The notes: generated by a model not told the origin, from the letters alone. A stretch of DNA of 64,000 nt from Nocardioides jejuensis (GCF_004337475.1 NZ_SJZJ01000009.1:1-64000); one strand, 5' to 3'. Positions 1 to 9,059 are shown, counted from the stretch's first letter. Made by a program: numbers and translations.

Positions 1-335
1 ATGTGGTCGCGCGACCACTCCACCATCAGCCCGAACGCCGCGTCCGGCACTGGCCGCTCGGCCGTGAACTGGACACCACCGCGCGTCGTCGGCAACCCCT
101 CGAGCAGCGGGCGGGCGAGAGCGACCGGCTCGGAGCCGAAGGGAAACATCGAGAAGCCCGCCTCCGTGCGGATGATCGCGATCAGTCCACGCCCGCGGTA
201 CGTCAGGCAGGCCATCGAGTACTTGCTCCCGGACGTCGCCGCAGGCGCGAGCTCCAGCGCGCGGGCGTAGTAGCTGCGGATCACCTCCGCGTCCTCGGGT
301 GCCAACGACTCCAGATACGACTCGATCTCGGTCAT
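1..335 (-). CDS. DUF1801/YdhG-like small protein (3' end outside window)
   Basis: The minus strand from an ATG at 335 reads through to the window edge, giving about 111 residues starting MTEIESYLESLAPEDAEVI. The order of an acidic helix, a 'GSKYSMACLTYRGRGLIAI' strand region and a 'GFSMFPFGSEPV' strand resembles the DUF1801 (YdhG-like) fold. No catalytic residue is known for this family and the role is unknown. The stop codon lies outside the window. It is followed upstream (toward yebC) by a cluster of AAACCCGGGTTT palindromes. Family assignment is by pattern only. Confidence 0.6.
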   Translation of the reverse strand, partial: MTEIESYLESLAPEDAEVIRSYYARALELAPAATSGSKYSMACLTYRGRGLIAIIRTEAGFSMFPFGSEPVALARPLLEGLPTTRGGVQFTAERPVPDAAFGLMVEWSRDH

Positions 336-353
336 GGAGTCAGTCTCGCGGCG

Positions 354-409
354 AAACCCGGGACTCAACATGCAAAAACCCGGGTTTCGGCGGACCAAAA
401 CCCGGGTTT
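354..409. repeat. Three copies of an AAACCCGGG(TTT) palindrome
   Basis: The perfect 12-bp palindrome AAACCCGGGTTT occurs at 376-387 and 398-409, and a 9-base piece of it at 354-362. The two full copies share a TTTCG flank and are 22 bp apart. The cluster fills the gap between the end of yebC and the start of the DUF1801-like gene. It could act as a terminator (any two copies can pair) or as a protein-binding repeat. Confidence 0.6.
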
Positions 410-422
410 CGACGTGGTGCGA

Positions 423-1193
423 TCAGTCCTCGTCGAGCTCCGCGAGGATCTCGTCGGAGATGTCGGCGTTCGAGAAGACGTTCTGGACGTCGTCGAGGTC
501 ATCGAGGACGTCGACGAGCTTCATGACCTTGAGGGCGACCTCGGCGGACGGGACCGGGATGTCCATCGACGCGACGAACTCGGTCTCGGCGGAGTCGTAG
601 TCGAGCCCAGCCTCCTGAACGGCGGTGCGGACCGCGACCAGGTCGGTGGCCTCGGACTGGACCTGCCAGGCCTCGCCGAGGTCGTTGACCTCCTCGGCAC
701 CGGCGTCGAGGGTCGCCTCCAGCACGGTGTCCTCGTCGACCTCCTTGCCGTCCTGCGACTTGGCGACGACGACGATGCCCTTGCGACCGAAGAGGCGCGA
801 GACGGAGCCCGGGTCGGCCATGGTGCCGCCGTTGCGGGTCACCGCGGTGCGGACCTCCATCGCGGCACGGTTCTTGTTGTCGGTCAGGCACTCGACCAGC
901 AGCGCCACGCCGGACGGGCCGTAGACCTCGTACATGATCTCGTCGTAGGAGACGCCGCCACCGTCGAGGCCGGCGCCACGCTTGACCGCGCGGTCGATGT
1001 TGTCGTTGGGGACCGACTGCTTCTTCGCCTTCTGGATGGCGTCGAAGAGGGCCGGGTTGCCGGACGTGTCGGCGCCGCCGGCCTTGGCAGCGATCTCGAT
1101 GACCTTGATCAGCTTCGCGAATGCCTTCGCGCGCTTCTGGTCCTTCGCAGCCTTCTGGTGCTTCGTGGTTGCCCACTTGGAGTGGCCGGACAT
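423..1193 (-). CDS. yebC: YebC/PmpR-family protein
   Basis: The 256-residue protein begins [16 protein letters not shown], the hallmark N-terminus of the YebC/TACO1 family, and continues with the conserved '[13 protein letters not shown]' block. Family members are described as DNA-binding regulators and, more recently, as translation factors that relieve ribosome stalling. The length is normal. A purine-rich GGAAGAGAG precedes the ATG by a few bases. It lies directly downstream of pdxT on the same strand, the order seen near pdxS/pdxT in mycobacteria (Rv2603c next to Rv2604c). The acidic C-terminus ends the known domain structure with nothing unusual. Confidence 0.95.
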   Translation of the reverse strand: MSGHSKWATTKHQKAAKDQKRAKAFAKLIKVIEIAAKAGGADTSGNPALFDAIQKAKKQSVPNDNIDRAVKRGAGLDGGGVSYDEIMYEVYGPSGVALLVECLTDNKNRAAMEVRTAVTRNGGTMADPGSVSRLFGRKGIVVVAKSQDGKEVDEDTVLEATLDAGAEEVNDLGEAWQVQSEATDLVAVRTAVQEAGLDYDSAETEFVASMDIPVPSAEVALKVMKLVDVLDDLDDVQNVFSNADISDEILAELDED

Positions 1194-1229
1194 GCGCTCT
1201 CTTCCGTCGTCGTGCTCGTGCAGGTGGGA

Positions 1230-1844
1230 TCAGGCGTGCCGCACGAGCTCGACGAAGAGCTCGTGGATCCGGGTGTCACCGGTGATCTCCGGGTGGAACG
1301 ACGTGGCGAGCAGGCGCCCCTGTCGGACCGCGACGATCCTATCCCCACCCGGACCGCTGACCGTGGCGGCCACTTCGGCTGCCCCGCCGACCTTCTCGAC
1401 GTACGGCGCGCGGATGAACGTCGCCGGGTAGTCGAAGTGGTCGGCCCACGTAGGCGCGAACTCGACGGTCGCCTCGAAGGAGTCGACCTGCCGCCCGAAG
1501 CCGTTGCGGCGTACGACCATGTCGATGCCACCGAAGGTTTCCTGGCCCGCGGTGCCGCCCTCGATCCCGTCGGCGAGCATGATCATGCCCGCACAGGTCC
1601 CGTACGCCGGGAGACCCGCGCGCAGTGCAGCCCGGATCGGCTCGAGGAGCTCGAAGATGCCGGCCAGCTTGCCGATCGTCGTCGACTCGCCGCCGGGAAT
1701 CACCAGGCCATCGACCTGGGCGAGCTCGGCGGGACGGCGTACGCCGATGGTGCGGACGCCACACTGCTCGAGCATGGCGCGGTGCTCACGGACGTCGCCC
1801 TGCAGGGCGAGGACTCCGATGGTCAGGGTGCTGGCGGTGCTCAC
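1230..1844 (-). CDS. pdxT: Pyridoxal 5'-phosphate synthase glutaminase subunit PdxT
   Basis: A 204-residue class I glutamine amidotransferase that releases ammonia from glutamine for PdxS in ribose-5-phosphate-dependent PLP synthesis. Visible features are the 'PGGEST' loop (residues 50-55), the nucleophile Cys84 in 'YGTCAGM' and the His184/Glu186 pair in '[10 protein letters not shown]', so the triad is intact. The GTG start is chosen because TAGAAT ends 6 nt before it, which suggests a leaderless mRNA. Its partner pdxS lies about 5 kb upstream at 6701-7600, separated by unrelated genes rather than adjacent. Confidence 0.96.
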   Translation of the reverse strand: MSTASTLTIGVLALQGDVREHRAMLEQCGVRTIGVRRPAELAQVDGLVIPGGESTTIGKLAGIFELLEPIRAALRAGLPAYGTCAGMIMLADGIEGGTAGQETFGGIDMVVRRNGFGRQVDSFEATVEFAPTWADHFDYPATFIRAPYVEKVGGAAEVAATVSGPGGDRIVAVRQGRLLATSFHPEITGDTRIHELFVELVRHA

Positions 1845-1850
1845 CGGACG

Positions 1851-1856
1851 ATTCTA
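1851..1856 (-). promoter_or_regulatory. -10 hexamer of a probable leaderless pdxT promoter
   Basis: TAGAAT on the minus strand, 6 nt before the GTG of pdxT. It overlaps the TAG stop codon of the upstream TetR gene, so pdxT can be transcribed independently of that operon. No clear -35 was seen. Confidence 0.5.
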
Positions 1857-2573
1857 GTTTTGCGTGGCGGCGAGCAGCGTCGTGAGGTCCGCGACGGGCA
1901 GGTTCGGGTCGAGCCGGGCGCCGCGGGTGCTCGCCATGCCGTCGAGCTGGTACCAGATGATCTGGGACAGCCGGTACGCCAGCGCCTCCGGACCGGGCTT
2001 GCGGTCCTCGCCGCGTGCCAGCCACAGACGGACCGCAGAGACGATCTGCGAGACGACACCGAACGCGACCAGGTCGACCGTCGCTGCGTCGTCCTCGTCG
2101 AGCTCGATGCCGAGCACGGTGGCGCCCTCGAGCAGCAGCGGCTTGAACTGCTCCGAGATGCCGCGGATGACGTTGCGCACCGGGTTGTCGATCTTGCCCG
2201 GAAGCTCGCGCATGGCGAAACGGTGCAGGGCGCGGTGGTCGTGCGCCCACTGCACGTACTGGAGGACGGCGCGCTCGATGACGTCGCGCAGGCCGCCGCC
2301 CGCGGCGACGGCACCGATGATCTGCTCGGTGAGCATGTCCAGCGCGCGGCGCTGCACCGCCCGGTCGAGGTCGTCGCGGTCGACGAAGTGCCGGTAGACG
2401 ACGGGGCGCCCGATGCCGGCCTTCTTCGCGATCAGCTGGACATGGATGTCCGTGCCGGGCGGATGCTCCTCGGTGGCCTCGATGGCTGCCCGGATGATGG
2501 CAGCGCGACGCTCACGCTTGTGCGCTTCCCAGCGCACACTGCGCCCGTCCACCTGCTGTTCGTCGGTCCCCAT
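1854..2573 (-). CDS. TetR-family transcriptional regulator
   Basis: 239 residues. The N-terminal helix-turn-helix is typical of TetR: 'RRAAIIRAAIEA' followed by 'IAKKAGIGRPVVYRHFVDRDDL' (about residues 24-68). The remainder is an all-helical ligand-binding domain without a recognisable effector signature. It follows the ferredoxin reductase by 24 nt on the same strand, making an oxygenase / reductase / regulator operon. A CTCAC-N6-GTGAG palindrome over the operon promoter at 5140-5155 is the natural candidate operator. The regulation is inferred. Confidence 0.9.
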   Translation of the reverse strand: MGTDEQQVDGRSVRWEAHKRERRAAIIRAAIEATEEHPPGTDIHVQLIAKKAGIGRPVVYRHFVDRDDLDRAVQRRALDMLTEQIIGAVAAGGGLRDVIERAVLQYVQWAHDHRALHRFAMRELPGKIDNPVRNVIRGISEQFKPLLLEGATVLGIELDEDDAATVDLVAFGVVSQIVSAVRLWLARGEDRKPGPEALAYRLSQIIWYQLDGMASTRGARLDPNLPVADLTTLLAATQN

Positions 2574-2597
2574 GACCCACTTTCGGCCCAGAAGTTG

Positions 2598-4067
2598 CTA
2601 TCGGGCCGCCATCTTGTCAGATCCGTGGGCGATTCGTGCGCTGGCAACGTCGGCGAGCAGGCTGTCAACGGTCTGCTCGGCGCAAGTCTTGTTCGTCCCG
2701 AGGAACCCGGTCGGACCACGCTTGATCCAGCCGGCGACGTAGACACCGGGCTCGACGCGGCCCTGCTCGTTGGGCACCGTGCCCGACTTCTCGTCGAAGG
2801 GCAGCCCCGGCACGGGACGGCCGCGGTAGCCCACGCTGCGCAGCACCATCGACGCCTCGATGACCTCGTGGTCCTCGCTCAGCTCCGCACGGAGTACGCC
2901 GTCAGGGCCGGCGACCAGTTCGGTGCGCGCCACCTCGAGGCCGGTTGCATGGGTAGCGCCGACGACAGCCACGGGAGCCGTGAAGAACCGCAGCACGATG
3001 CGCCGACGCTCCCCCGTGCTGGCCGGGCGTGCCGCGATCTCGCGCAGCAGGTCGACCTTCGGGCTCGACGGCAGACCAGCGAAGACGGCGTCGCCGCCGT
3101 GCACCAGCACGTCGACATCCGCCAGCCCCGCGAGACCGACGAGCTCGGGCATCGTGAACGCTGCCTCGGCCGGGCCGCGGCGCCCCAGCACCACAACCTC
3201 GCGCACGCTGCTGCCACGCAGTGCCTCCAGCGCGGCCGGAGCGATCTCGGTCCCCTCGAGCGAGGACGGGTCCGCGGTCAGGATGCGGGCGACGTCCAGG
3301 GCGACGTTGCCGTTGCCCACCACGACAACACGCTCGCCCGTCAGGTCGGGAGCCGCACCGACGTGGTCGGGGTGCCCGTTGTACCAACCGACGATCGAGG
3401 TCGCGGAGACGCTGCCCGCGAGCTCCTCGCCCGGGATGCCCATCGACCGGTCCGCCGAGGCACCGACCGTGTAGATCACCGCGTCGTACGCCGCGCGGAG
3501 CTGCTCGTGGGTGACGTCCTTGCCGACCTCGACGCCGAGCTCGTAGGTGAAGCCGGGCTGCTTCTCGATCGTCTCGAAGAGGCTGCGGATCTTGCGCGTG
3601 TGACCGTGGTCGGGCGCGACGCCGAAGCGGGCCAGGCCGTGTGGGACGTCCAGGCGGTCCAGCACGGTCACCGTGACACCCGGGAAGTGGAGCAGCTCGT
3701 CGGCGACGTACAGACCTGCAGGACCGGCACCCACGACAGCGACGCGCAGGCTGTCCGCGGCCGGCTTCTCACGACGGCGCAGCGGCGCGAGGACCGGACG
3801 ACCGGTGCGGTCGACCTCGGCGAAGAAGTCCGCGTTGATGTCGACGAACGGCAGCTCCGCGGGCTCCAGGCGGGTGTGCGCCTTGATCGCACCCACGGGG
3901 CAGGCCGTGACGCACGCACCGCAGTCCACGCACGTCTTCGGGTCGATGTAGACCTGTTCGGCGAGCGCGAAGGTGTCATCGAGCGGGCCGGGGTGGATGG
4001 CGTTGACCGGGCAGGCGACGACGCACGAGGCGTCGGCGCAGCACGACTGGGTGACGACGTGGGGCAT
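2598..4067 (-). CDS. Ferredoxin-fused NADP reductase (FprB-like)
   Basis: 489 residues from the ATG at 4067. The N-terminus is a bacterial 7Fe/8Fe ferredoxin with cysteines 9, 15, 19 and 46, 49, 52, 56 (second motif CVDCGACVTACP). This is followed from residue 108 by a glutathione-reductase-like FAD/NADPH module starting with 'GAGPAG' (113-118). Such FprB-type proteins move electrons from NADPH to ferredoxin or directly to an oxygenase. A longer ORF with an Arg-rich N-terminus is rejected because it would overlap the upstream gene and precede the conserved MPHVV start. It sits 49 nt after the AurF-like oxygenase, its probable electron acceptor. Confidence 0.9.
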   Translation of the reverse strand: MPHVVTQSCCADASCVVACPVNAIHPGPLDDTFALAEQVYIDPKTCVDCGACVTACPVGAIKAHTRLEPAELPFVDINADFFAEVDRTGRPVLAPLRRREKPAADSLRVAVVGAGPAGLYVADELLHFPGVTVTVLDRLDVPHGLARFGVAPDHGHTRKIRSLFETIEKQPGFTYELGVEVGKDVTHEQLRAAYDAVIYTVGASADRSMGIPGEELAGSVSATSIVGWYNGHPDHVGAAPDLTGERVVVVGNGNVALDVARILTADPSSLEGTEIAPAALEALRGSSVREVVVLGRRGPAEAAFTMPELVGLAGLADVDVLVHGGDAVFAGLPSSPKVDLLREIAARPASTGERRRIVLRFFTAPVAVVGATHATGLEVARTELVAGPDGVLRAELSEDHEVIEASMVLRSVGYRGRPVPGLPFDEKSGTVPNEQGRVEPGVYVAGWIKRGPTGFLGTNKTCAEQTVDSLLADVASARIAHGSDKMAAR

Positions 4068-4116
4068 GACGACCTGTCTGGGGAAGCGGGATCGGGTGGC
4101 GACCGGCGGCGGGCCG

Positions 4117-5115
4117 TCAGGCCGCGTGCGTGTCCGCGGCGTCGGGCGCGTGGATCGTGCGGTCGTGGATCTCGCCGCGGAAGCGCGAGGGCGCACCGTC
4201 GATGTTGAGGCGCTTCCACAGGTGGCGGGCCACGCGGTTGTTGGCCAGGCCGACCTTCGCGGTGAGCATGCGCACGTCTCCGAAGATCTCGCTCAGGACG
4301 GTCTGCCGCTCCGGGCTGCCCCAGTAGATGTCCTTGATGACCTCGCGCGGGATCTCCAGCTCCTTGCACATGCGACCCGGCGGGATCAGGATCATGTCGG
4401 CCATGATCCGGAACGCCAGCGGCGTCAGCGCCGAGAGCAGGCCACGGCGGATGCGGCCCATGCCGGGCGCGTCCTCGGTCAGCTTCGCGTGGGCGAAGGA
4501 GATGTGGCGCGCCTCTTCGGCGACGTGGATCTGCATGATCCGGCGCATCAGCGGGTGGATCTTGCCCTCGCCGGCACGGAGGTAGACCTTCTGCATGTGG
4601 TCGATCGGCTCCTCGCCGCCGAGCACGAGGATGAAGAAGAACTCGGGGAAGATCCGCGCGAACGACGGGATCAGGTTCTGCATGACGAACGTCTTGGTCC
4701 ACTGCTGCATGCCGGGGGCGTCGTACTCGCAGCGGTTCACGAACTCCTGGAACATCTGCGTGTGGTGCGTCTCCTCGGTCGCCTCGTGGGTGACGTAGCG
4801 GAACTCCGGCGAGCCGTTGGGCAGGTCGTAGACGTACTGCATGAGGCCACGGATCAGCAGGTTCTCGAACTCGAGGCCGACCTTGGCGACCTGCGCCATG
4901 TAGGCACGGCCGATCTGGCGCTGACGGTCCGCGGGGAGCGCCTGGTACCACGGGTGCGCACCCATCTCGTGCTCCGGCGGCAGGATCCACTGGTCGTTGT
5001 CCGGTGCGACGTCGTAGGAGTCCCAGTCGATGTCGACGAACGGGTCGAAGTGCAGATCCACCGAACCCTGCGACAGCGTCGCCAGGTGCTGTTCGTACGT
5101 CACGTCAGTCGTCAT
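4117..5115 (-). CDS. AurF-type diiron N-oxygenase family protein
   Basis: 332 residues, soluble and helical. Two carboxylate/histidine motifs typical of diiron enzymes are visible: 'HEATEETHH' (110-118) and 'HVAEEARH' (197-204), with further Glu residues near 82-84. This matches the AurF (p-aminobenzoate N-oxygenase) family, which oxidises aryl amines and related substrates using two irons and an electron donor. The adjacent ferredoxin reductase would be that donor. The substrate cannot be read from the sequence. Relatives with the same neighbour and a TetR gene are widespread in mycobacteria and related actinobacteria, where many remain uncharacterised. Confidence 0.85.
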   Translation of the reverse strand: MTTDVTYEQHLATLSQGSVDLHFDPFVDIDWDSYDVAPDNDQWILPPEHEMGAHPWYQALPADRQRQIGRAYMAQVAKVGLEFENLLIRGLMQYVYDLPNGSPEFRYVTHEATEETHHTQMFQEFVNRCEYDAPGMQQWTKTFVMQNLIPSFARIFPEFFFILVLGGEEPIDHMQKVYLRAGEGKIHPLMRRIMQIHVAEEARHISFAHAKLTEDAPGMGRIRRGLLSALTPLAFRIMADMILIPPGRMCKELEIPREVIKDIYWGSPERQTVLSEIFGDVRMLTAKVGLANNRVARHLWKRLNIDGAPSRFRGEIHDRTIHAPDAADTHAA

Positions 5116-5139
5116 GCTTCACCTCGTCGTGTGACCGCG

Positions 5140-5173
5140 CTCACCAGTTAGTGAGACACCGTGTTCATGACAA
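5140..5173 (-). promoter_or_regulatory. Promoter and palindromic operator of the diiron oxygenase operon
   Basis: On the minus strand TTGTCA (5168-5173) is followed after 17 bp by TAACTG (5145-5150), a plausible -35/-10 pair. A CTCAC-N6-GTGAG inverted repeat (5140-5155) covers the -10, a good position for repression by the operon's TetR protein. Confidence 0.55.
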
Positions 5174-5178
5174 CCACG

Positions 5179-6081
5179 TTAATGCGACACGACGTCGCGC
5201 AAAACAGGAAAGGGGGTGTTTCCGACCGTGGGTTGCGTCACATCGCGACGCGGCCAGCCAAACAGCAGGCGCCATCGTGGACGGTGTTGCACGCTCGAGA
5301 GCCCGCGCCCGACGGCCATGGCCAGCCCGCCGGCGAGCAGCCACACCAGCCATGGCATCCGGATCTCCAGGCCCGACCAGAGCAACGGGACGGCGTACAC
5401 GAGCACGGGCATGTGGCACACGTAGTAGACGAGTGAGCTCCGCCCGATCGCTGCCAGGGCGGGCACCTGCACACGGTCCGCGGCCCGCGCCACGACGGCC
5501 GGGACCCGACCCGGCAGCGTCCTGGCCAGCACGTCTCCGAGCAGGAAGTACGGGAAGAGCCAGACGAAGCGCTCGGCATCCGGTCCGAGACCGCTGACGA
5601 CGTGCGCCACGACGAAGCCGGCTGGCATGGCGATCGTGCGCGCCGGCGCCGGGATCGCGCCTGCCATCAGGTGGAAGGCGAAGAGCCACGCGAGGAACCA
5701 GAGATAGCCCTGCGGATCGTGGAACGCCTGACCGACCAGGTGCCAGGGCACCGGACGTCCCGCCGCGGCGGCGTCCAGCAACACATGGGTCAGGTCGATC
5801 GTCATCCAGACGGCGTACGGCCAGAGGATCGCGCGGACCTTGCCGGACAGGTGCCGGCCGAGCCCCTTGGCCAGGGAGCGCGACAAGAGGACGCCGCTCA
5901 GCAGCATCAGGAGCGGCATCCGGACCTGCTCCAGTTGGTCGTTGACCCACACGAGCGGCGCCAGCGCGGCACCGGTCACCAGGGTTGTCGTGAGCTGCGC
6001 GTGGAGAACGACGACGGCGACGACGGCACCTCCACGCAGCGTGTCCATCCAGTCCATCCGTGCCCGAGCCATGGGAGCCAC
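5179..6081 (-). CDS. Membrane acyltransferase, acyltransferase-3 family
   Basis: 300 residues with repeated hydrophobic segments and the family opening 'RMDWMDTLRGGAVVAVVVLHA', in which the first helix carries the conserved RG and His expected for O-acyltransferases such as those that decorate sugars or exopolysaccharide. About eight to ten membrane segments are expected. The GTG at 6081 is used; ATG codons 3 and 8 codons later are alternatives. It follows the 183-residue hypothetical gene on the same strand with a 42-nt gap. No sugar substrate is indicated by the neighbours. Confidence 0.8.
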   Translation of the reverse strand: MAPMARARMDWMDTLRGGAVVAVVVLHAQLTTTLVTGAALAPLVWVNDQLEQVRMPLLMLLSGVLLSRSLAKGLGRHLSGKVRAILWPYAVWMTIDLTHVLLDAAAAGRPVPWHLVGQAFHDPQGYLWFLAWLFAFHLMAGAIPAPARTIAMPAGFVVAHVVSGLGPDAERFVWLFPYFLLGDVLARTLPGRVPAVVARAADRVQVPALAAIGRSSLVYYVCHMPVLVYAVPLLWSGLEIRMPWLVWLLAGGLAMAVGRGLSSVQHRPRWRLLFGWPRRDVTQPTVGNTPFPVLRDVVSH

Positions 6082-6123
6082 CGAACACGGGCACGATGTC
6101 CCGTCAGTGACCGTGCGATGAAC

Positions 6124-6675
6124 TCAGATGCGGCGCTGCCAGAGAGCTGCGACCTCGATACGTCCCTCGTCGAACCGGGCCCGGAGCCCGTGGCGCTCGA
6201 GGCAGGCCAGGACGGAGGTTGCGAGCGGGTCGCCGTCAGCCGCGTTGGCACCGTCCGCGTGCCAGAGATTGATCTCGAGCATGGGGGTGTCGACGGCGTG
6301 CCAGACGTCCATCGGGACGAACCAGATCACGCCGTGGAGCTGGCCGGCGTTCTCCTCGAGCGCGCGCCGCGCGGCCCAGTGGTCCTCGACGCCGGCGAGG
6401 ACCTTGACGCCGTGCTGCTGGCACTCGACGAACGCCACCCGGAGACGGTCGACGTCCGTCGTGGCAGGCCAGCCGGCCTGCTCCTCAAGCAGCTCCCTGC
6501 GGGCGGCAGCCAGCCAGGCGCGCCCCAGGATGCCGGCGTCGGCGCCGCCCAGCTCCGCCTGGATCGCCTCGGTGACCTCGGCGAGCTGCTGGTCGTCGTT
6601 GAGCAGGCCCGCCCGGACCTGGAGACGCGCGAACGCGCGGAGCTCCCGCTCCGCGCGTTCGGTGTTGGTGCTCAT
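6124..6675 (-). CDS. Uncharacterised protein, DUF6891-like
   Basis: 183 residues from the ATG at 6675. No signal peptide or membrane segment. The C-terminal half, with 'HGVIWFVPMD', a central acidic loop, then 'LERHGLRARFDEGRIEV' and a terminal 'LWQRR', resembles DUF6891-type proteins as I remember them. No catalytic motif is evident. It begins 26 nt after pdxS on the same strand, so it is probably cotranscribed, but no functional link to PLP synthesis is visible. Upstream in-frame codons overlapping pdxS are rejected as the start. Confidence 0.65.
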   Translation of the reverse strand: MSTNTERAERELRAFARLQVRAGLLNDDQQLAEVTEAIQAELGGADAGILGRAWLAAARRELLEEQAGWPATTDVDRLRVAFVECQQHGVKVLAGVEDHWAARRALEENAGQLHGVIWFVPMDVWHAVDTPMLEINLWHADGANAADGDPLATSVLACLERHGLRARFDEGRIEVAALWQRRI

Positions 6676-6700
6676 GCGGTGTGGATCGCCCGAGGCGAAA

Positions 6701-7600
6701 TCACCAGCCGCGCTCGGCGAGGCGGTGCGGCTGCGGGATCTCGTCGACGTTGATACCGACCATCGCCTCACCCAGACCACGCGACACCTTCGCCAGCACG
6801 TCCGGGTCGTCGAAGAACGTCGTCGCCTTCACGATCGCCTCGGCACGCTGCGCCGGGTTGCCGGACTTGAAGATGCCCGAGCCGACGAAGACGCCCTCGG
6901 CACCGAGCTGCATCATCATCGCGGCATCGGCCGGGGTCGCGATGCCACCGGCGGTGAACAGCACGACAGGGAGCTTGCCGGTCTCGGCGATCTCCTTGAC
7001 CAGCGCGTACGGCGCCTGCAGCTCCTTCGCCGCGACATACAGCTCATCAGCATCCAGCGTCGTCAGGCGACGGATCTGCGAACGCAGCGTGCGCATGTGC
7101 GTCACCGCGTTGGACGCATCGCCCGTGCCAGCCTCGCCCTTCGAACGGATCATCGCCGCGCCCTCGGTGATGCGACGCAGCGCCTCACCCAGGTTCGTCG
7201 CACCACAGACGAAGGGAACCGTGAAGGCCCACTTGTCGATGTGGTTGGCATAGTCCACCGGCGTCAGCACCTCGGACTCGTCGATGTAGTCCACACCGAG
7301 CGACTGCAGGATCTGCGCCTCGACGAAGTGACCGATGCGGGCCTTGGCCATCACCGGGATCGAGACGGCCTCGATGATGCCGTCGATCATGTCCGGGTCC
7401 GAGGCACGCGAGACGCCGCCCTGGGCGCGGATGTCGGCCGGAACACGCTCCAGCGCCATCACCGCGACGGCACCGGCGTCCTCGGCGATCTTCGCCTGCT
7501 CGGCATTGACGACATCCATGATGACGCCGCCCTTCAGCATCTCGGCCATGCCGCGCTTGACGTGGGAGGTGCCGGTGGCCGGGGTCTGCTGCTCAGTCAC
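6701..7600 (-). CDS. pdxS: Pyridoxal 5'-phosphate synthase lyase subunit PdxS
   Basis: 299 residues. PdxS condenses ribose 5-phosphate, glyceraldehyde 3-phosphate and PdxT-supplied ammonia into PLP as a dodecameric TIM barrel. The N-terminal '[18 protein letters not shown]' block, Asp29 and the imine-forming Lys86 in 'VMAKARIGH' are present, and the phosphate-binding '[16 protein letters not shown]' is intact. The GTG at 7600 is chosen because it gives the usual N-terminal length and has AGGAT upstream. The longer ORF start (MFPAS) is less likely. Confidence 0.97.
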   Translation of the reverse strand: MTEQQTPATGTSHVKRGMAEMLKGGVIMDVVNAEQAKIAEDAGAVAVMALERVPADIRAQGGVSRASDPDMIDGIIEAVSIPVMAKARIGHFVEAQILQSLGVDYIDESEVLTPVDYANHIDKWAFTVPFVCGATNLGEALRRITEGAAMIRSKGEAGTGDASNAVTHMRTLRSQIRRLTTLDADELYVAAKELQAPYALVKEIAETGKLPVVLFTAGGIATPADAAMMMQLGAEGVFVGSGIFKSGNPAQRAEAIVKATTFFDDPDVLAKVSRGLGEAMVGINVDEIPQPHRLAERGW

Positions 7601-7663
7601 TGCTGGGGATCCTTCGAGAATCGATGCGGGGAACACCCCAGCCTACCGCCGGGGGTTGACGGC

Positions 7664-8269
7664 TCAGGCGGCGAGGGCCTGCTTGCGGACCACCCAGATC
7701 CGCTGGCCGACCGTGATGGTGCTGGCGGCGGCGAGGAACCACAGGGCGGCGTACATCAGGACGGGGAGACCGACCAGCGCACCGACGCCCGTGGCGACGA
7801 GGCAGATGACCAGCCGGTCGGCGCGCTCGGCGATGCCGACCTTGGCCTGGTAGCCGAGGGTCTCGGCGCGCGAACGCGCGTACGACGTCACGTTGCCCAT
7901 GACGAGGCAGATCAGCGAGAGCACCAGGTAGAGCTGGGAGTCCCCCGGCCCGGCGAAGTAGAGCGCCAGGCCCGCGAAGATCGCGCCGTCACCGACGCGG
8001 TCGAGCGTGGAGTCCAGGAACGCGCCGAACGGCGTCGAGCGGTCCGCCAGGCGTGCCATGTGCCCGTCGATGAGGTCGCTGAAGACGAACGCGGTGATCA
8101 CGAGGACACCGGTCAGCAGCATCCCCTGCGGGAAGAAGACGAGGGCACCGGCGCAGACGCCGATGGTGCCGACCAGCGTGACCGCGTCCGGGCTGATGCC
8201 GAGACGGAGGAACAGCTTGGCGATCGGGGCGAGAAGGGCGGTCCAGAAACCGCGGAAGCGTTCGAGCAT
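7664..8269 (-). CDS. pgsA: Phosphatidylinositol phosphate synthase (CDP-alcohol phosphatidyltransferase)
   Basis: 201 residues with about six membrane helices. The full CDP-alcohol phosphotransferase signature is present: Asp65, Asp68, Gly69, Ala72-Arg73, Gly82, Asp86 and Asp90. In actinobacteria the member in this position (Rv2612c, next to HIT and thrS genes) transfers a phosphatidyl group from CDP-diacylglycerol to inositol 1-phosphate, giving the precursor of phosphatidylinositol. The neighbouring inositol-monophosphatase-type gene supports this. The mycobacterial neighbours patA and pimA, normally adjacent, are absent here. Confidence 0.88.
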   Translation of the reverse strand: MLERFRGFWTALLAPIAKLFLRLGISPDAVTLVGTIGVCAGALVFFPQGMLLTGVLVITAFVFSDLIDGHMARLADRSTPFGAFLDSTLDRVGDGAIFAGLALYFAGPGDSQLYLVLSLICLVMGNVTSYARSRAETLGYQAKVGIAERADRLVICLVATGVGALVGLPVLMYAALWFLAAASTITVGQRIWVVRKQALAA

Positions 8270-8281
8270 GGTGGCCGCAGG

Positions 8282-9052
8282 CTATCGCTCGTCGCGCAGC
8301 GCCGTCACAACGTCGTCCGTGGCGGTCGGGAGACCGACGACGTTCCAGGTGACTCCCCCGGCCTCGACGCCGCACCGTGCACCGCCGAGGGAACGAACGA
8401 TCGCCTCGCCGGGCAGCCGGTCCCACAGCGGTACGTCGTGCTGGAAACTGACACCGAGCGTGCCCGTCGCGATGGCCACAGCGTCCATGCTGCCCGAGCC
8501 GAGCATCCGCAGCGTGGCAGGCCGCGCGGCTACGCGGAGCCAGGCGGCCCCGGCCGGCGAGGCGTACCGGTCGGGGTGCAGGTACGTCGCCGCGCAGACG
8601 GCGGCCAGCGGGCGGTCGTCCGGCACGGTGATGGGCTGCCCGTTGGCGGTCGCGGGCAACCCGGGCCCGCCGGCGTACGTCGTGTCGGTGGCGGGGTGGT
8701 GGATCGCGCCAAGGAGCACGTCCTCGTCGGTGGTCAGCGCGATCGCGGAGCACCACCAGTCGAGGCCGTGGAAGAAGTTCCACGTGCCGTCGACCGGGTC
8801 GATCACCCAGGTGCGACCCGAGCTGCCGTCGTGCGCTGCGCCCTCCTCACCGACGATCGAGTCGTCGGGTCGGAACGCTCGCAGCCGCGCGACGACGTGC
8901 GCCTCGGCGGCGTGGTCCGCTGCGGTCACGATGTCCGACAGCGACGTCTTGTGGTCGGCGGCCAGTCCGTCGGCGCGCATCGTCGCCGCGAGGTGGCCGG
9001 CCTCGCGGACCAGGGTGGCGGCGAACTGCAGGTCGGCACGGAGGTCGTCCAT
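8282..9052 (-). CDS. Inositol monophosphatase family protein
   Basis: 256 residues. The Mg-binding motifs of the family are present: 'GEEG', then 'WVIDPVDGTWNFFHG', and a C-terminal 'PLWDRLPGEAI'. The enzyme would dephosphorylate inositol phosphates or a similar sugar phosphate in the cytosol. The ATG at 9052 is preferred over the GTG at 9061 because a TAGCGT hexamer ends 7 nt before it, as in other leaderless genes of this window. It ends 12 nt before the phosphatidylinositol phosphate synthase, so the two are probably cotranscribed and share inositol metabolism. Confidence 0.88.
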   Translation of the reverse strand: MDDLRADLQFAATLVREAGHLAATMRADGLAADHKTSLSDIVTAADHAAEAHVVARLRAFRPDDSIVGEEGAAHDGSSGRTWVIDPVDGTWNFFHGLDWWCSAIALTTDEDVLLGAIHHPATDTTYAGGPGLPATANGQPITVPDDRPLAAVCAATYLHPDRYASPAGAAWLRVAARPATLRMLGSGSMDAVAIATGTLGVSFQHDVPLWDRLPGEAIVRSLGGARCGVEAGGVTWNVVGLPTATDDVVTALRDER

Positions 9053-9059
9053 GCCGCGC

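Noticed and set aside
3-4208. A 1401-residue plus-strand ORF without stops
   Set aside because: It runs antisense through yebC, pdxT, the TetR gene and the reductase. Its composition (Arg, Val, Asp, Leu) is that of a GC-rich shadow frame and no domain is recognisable.
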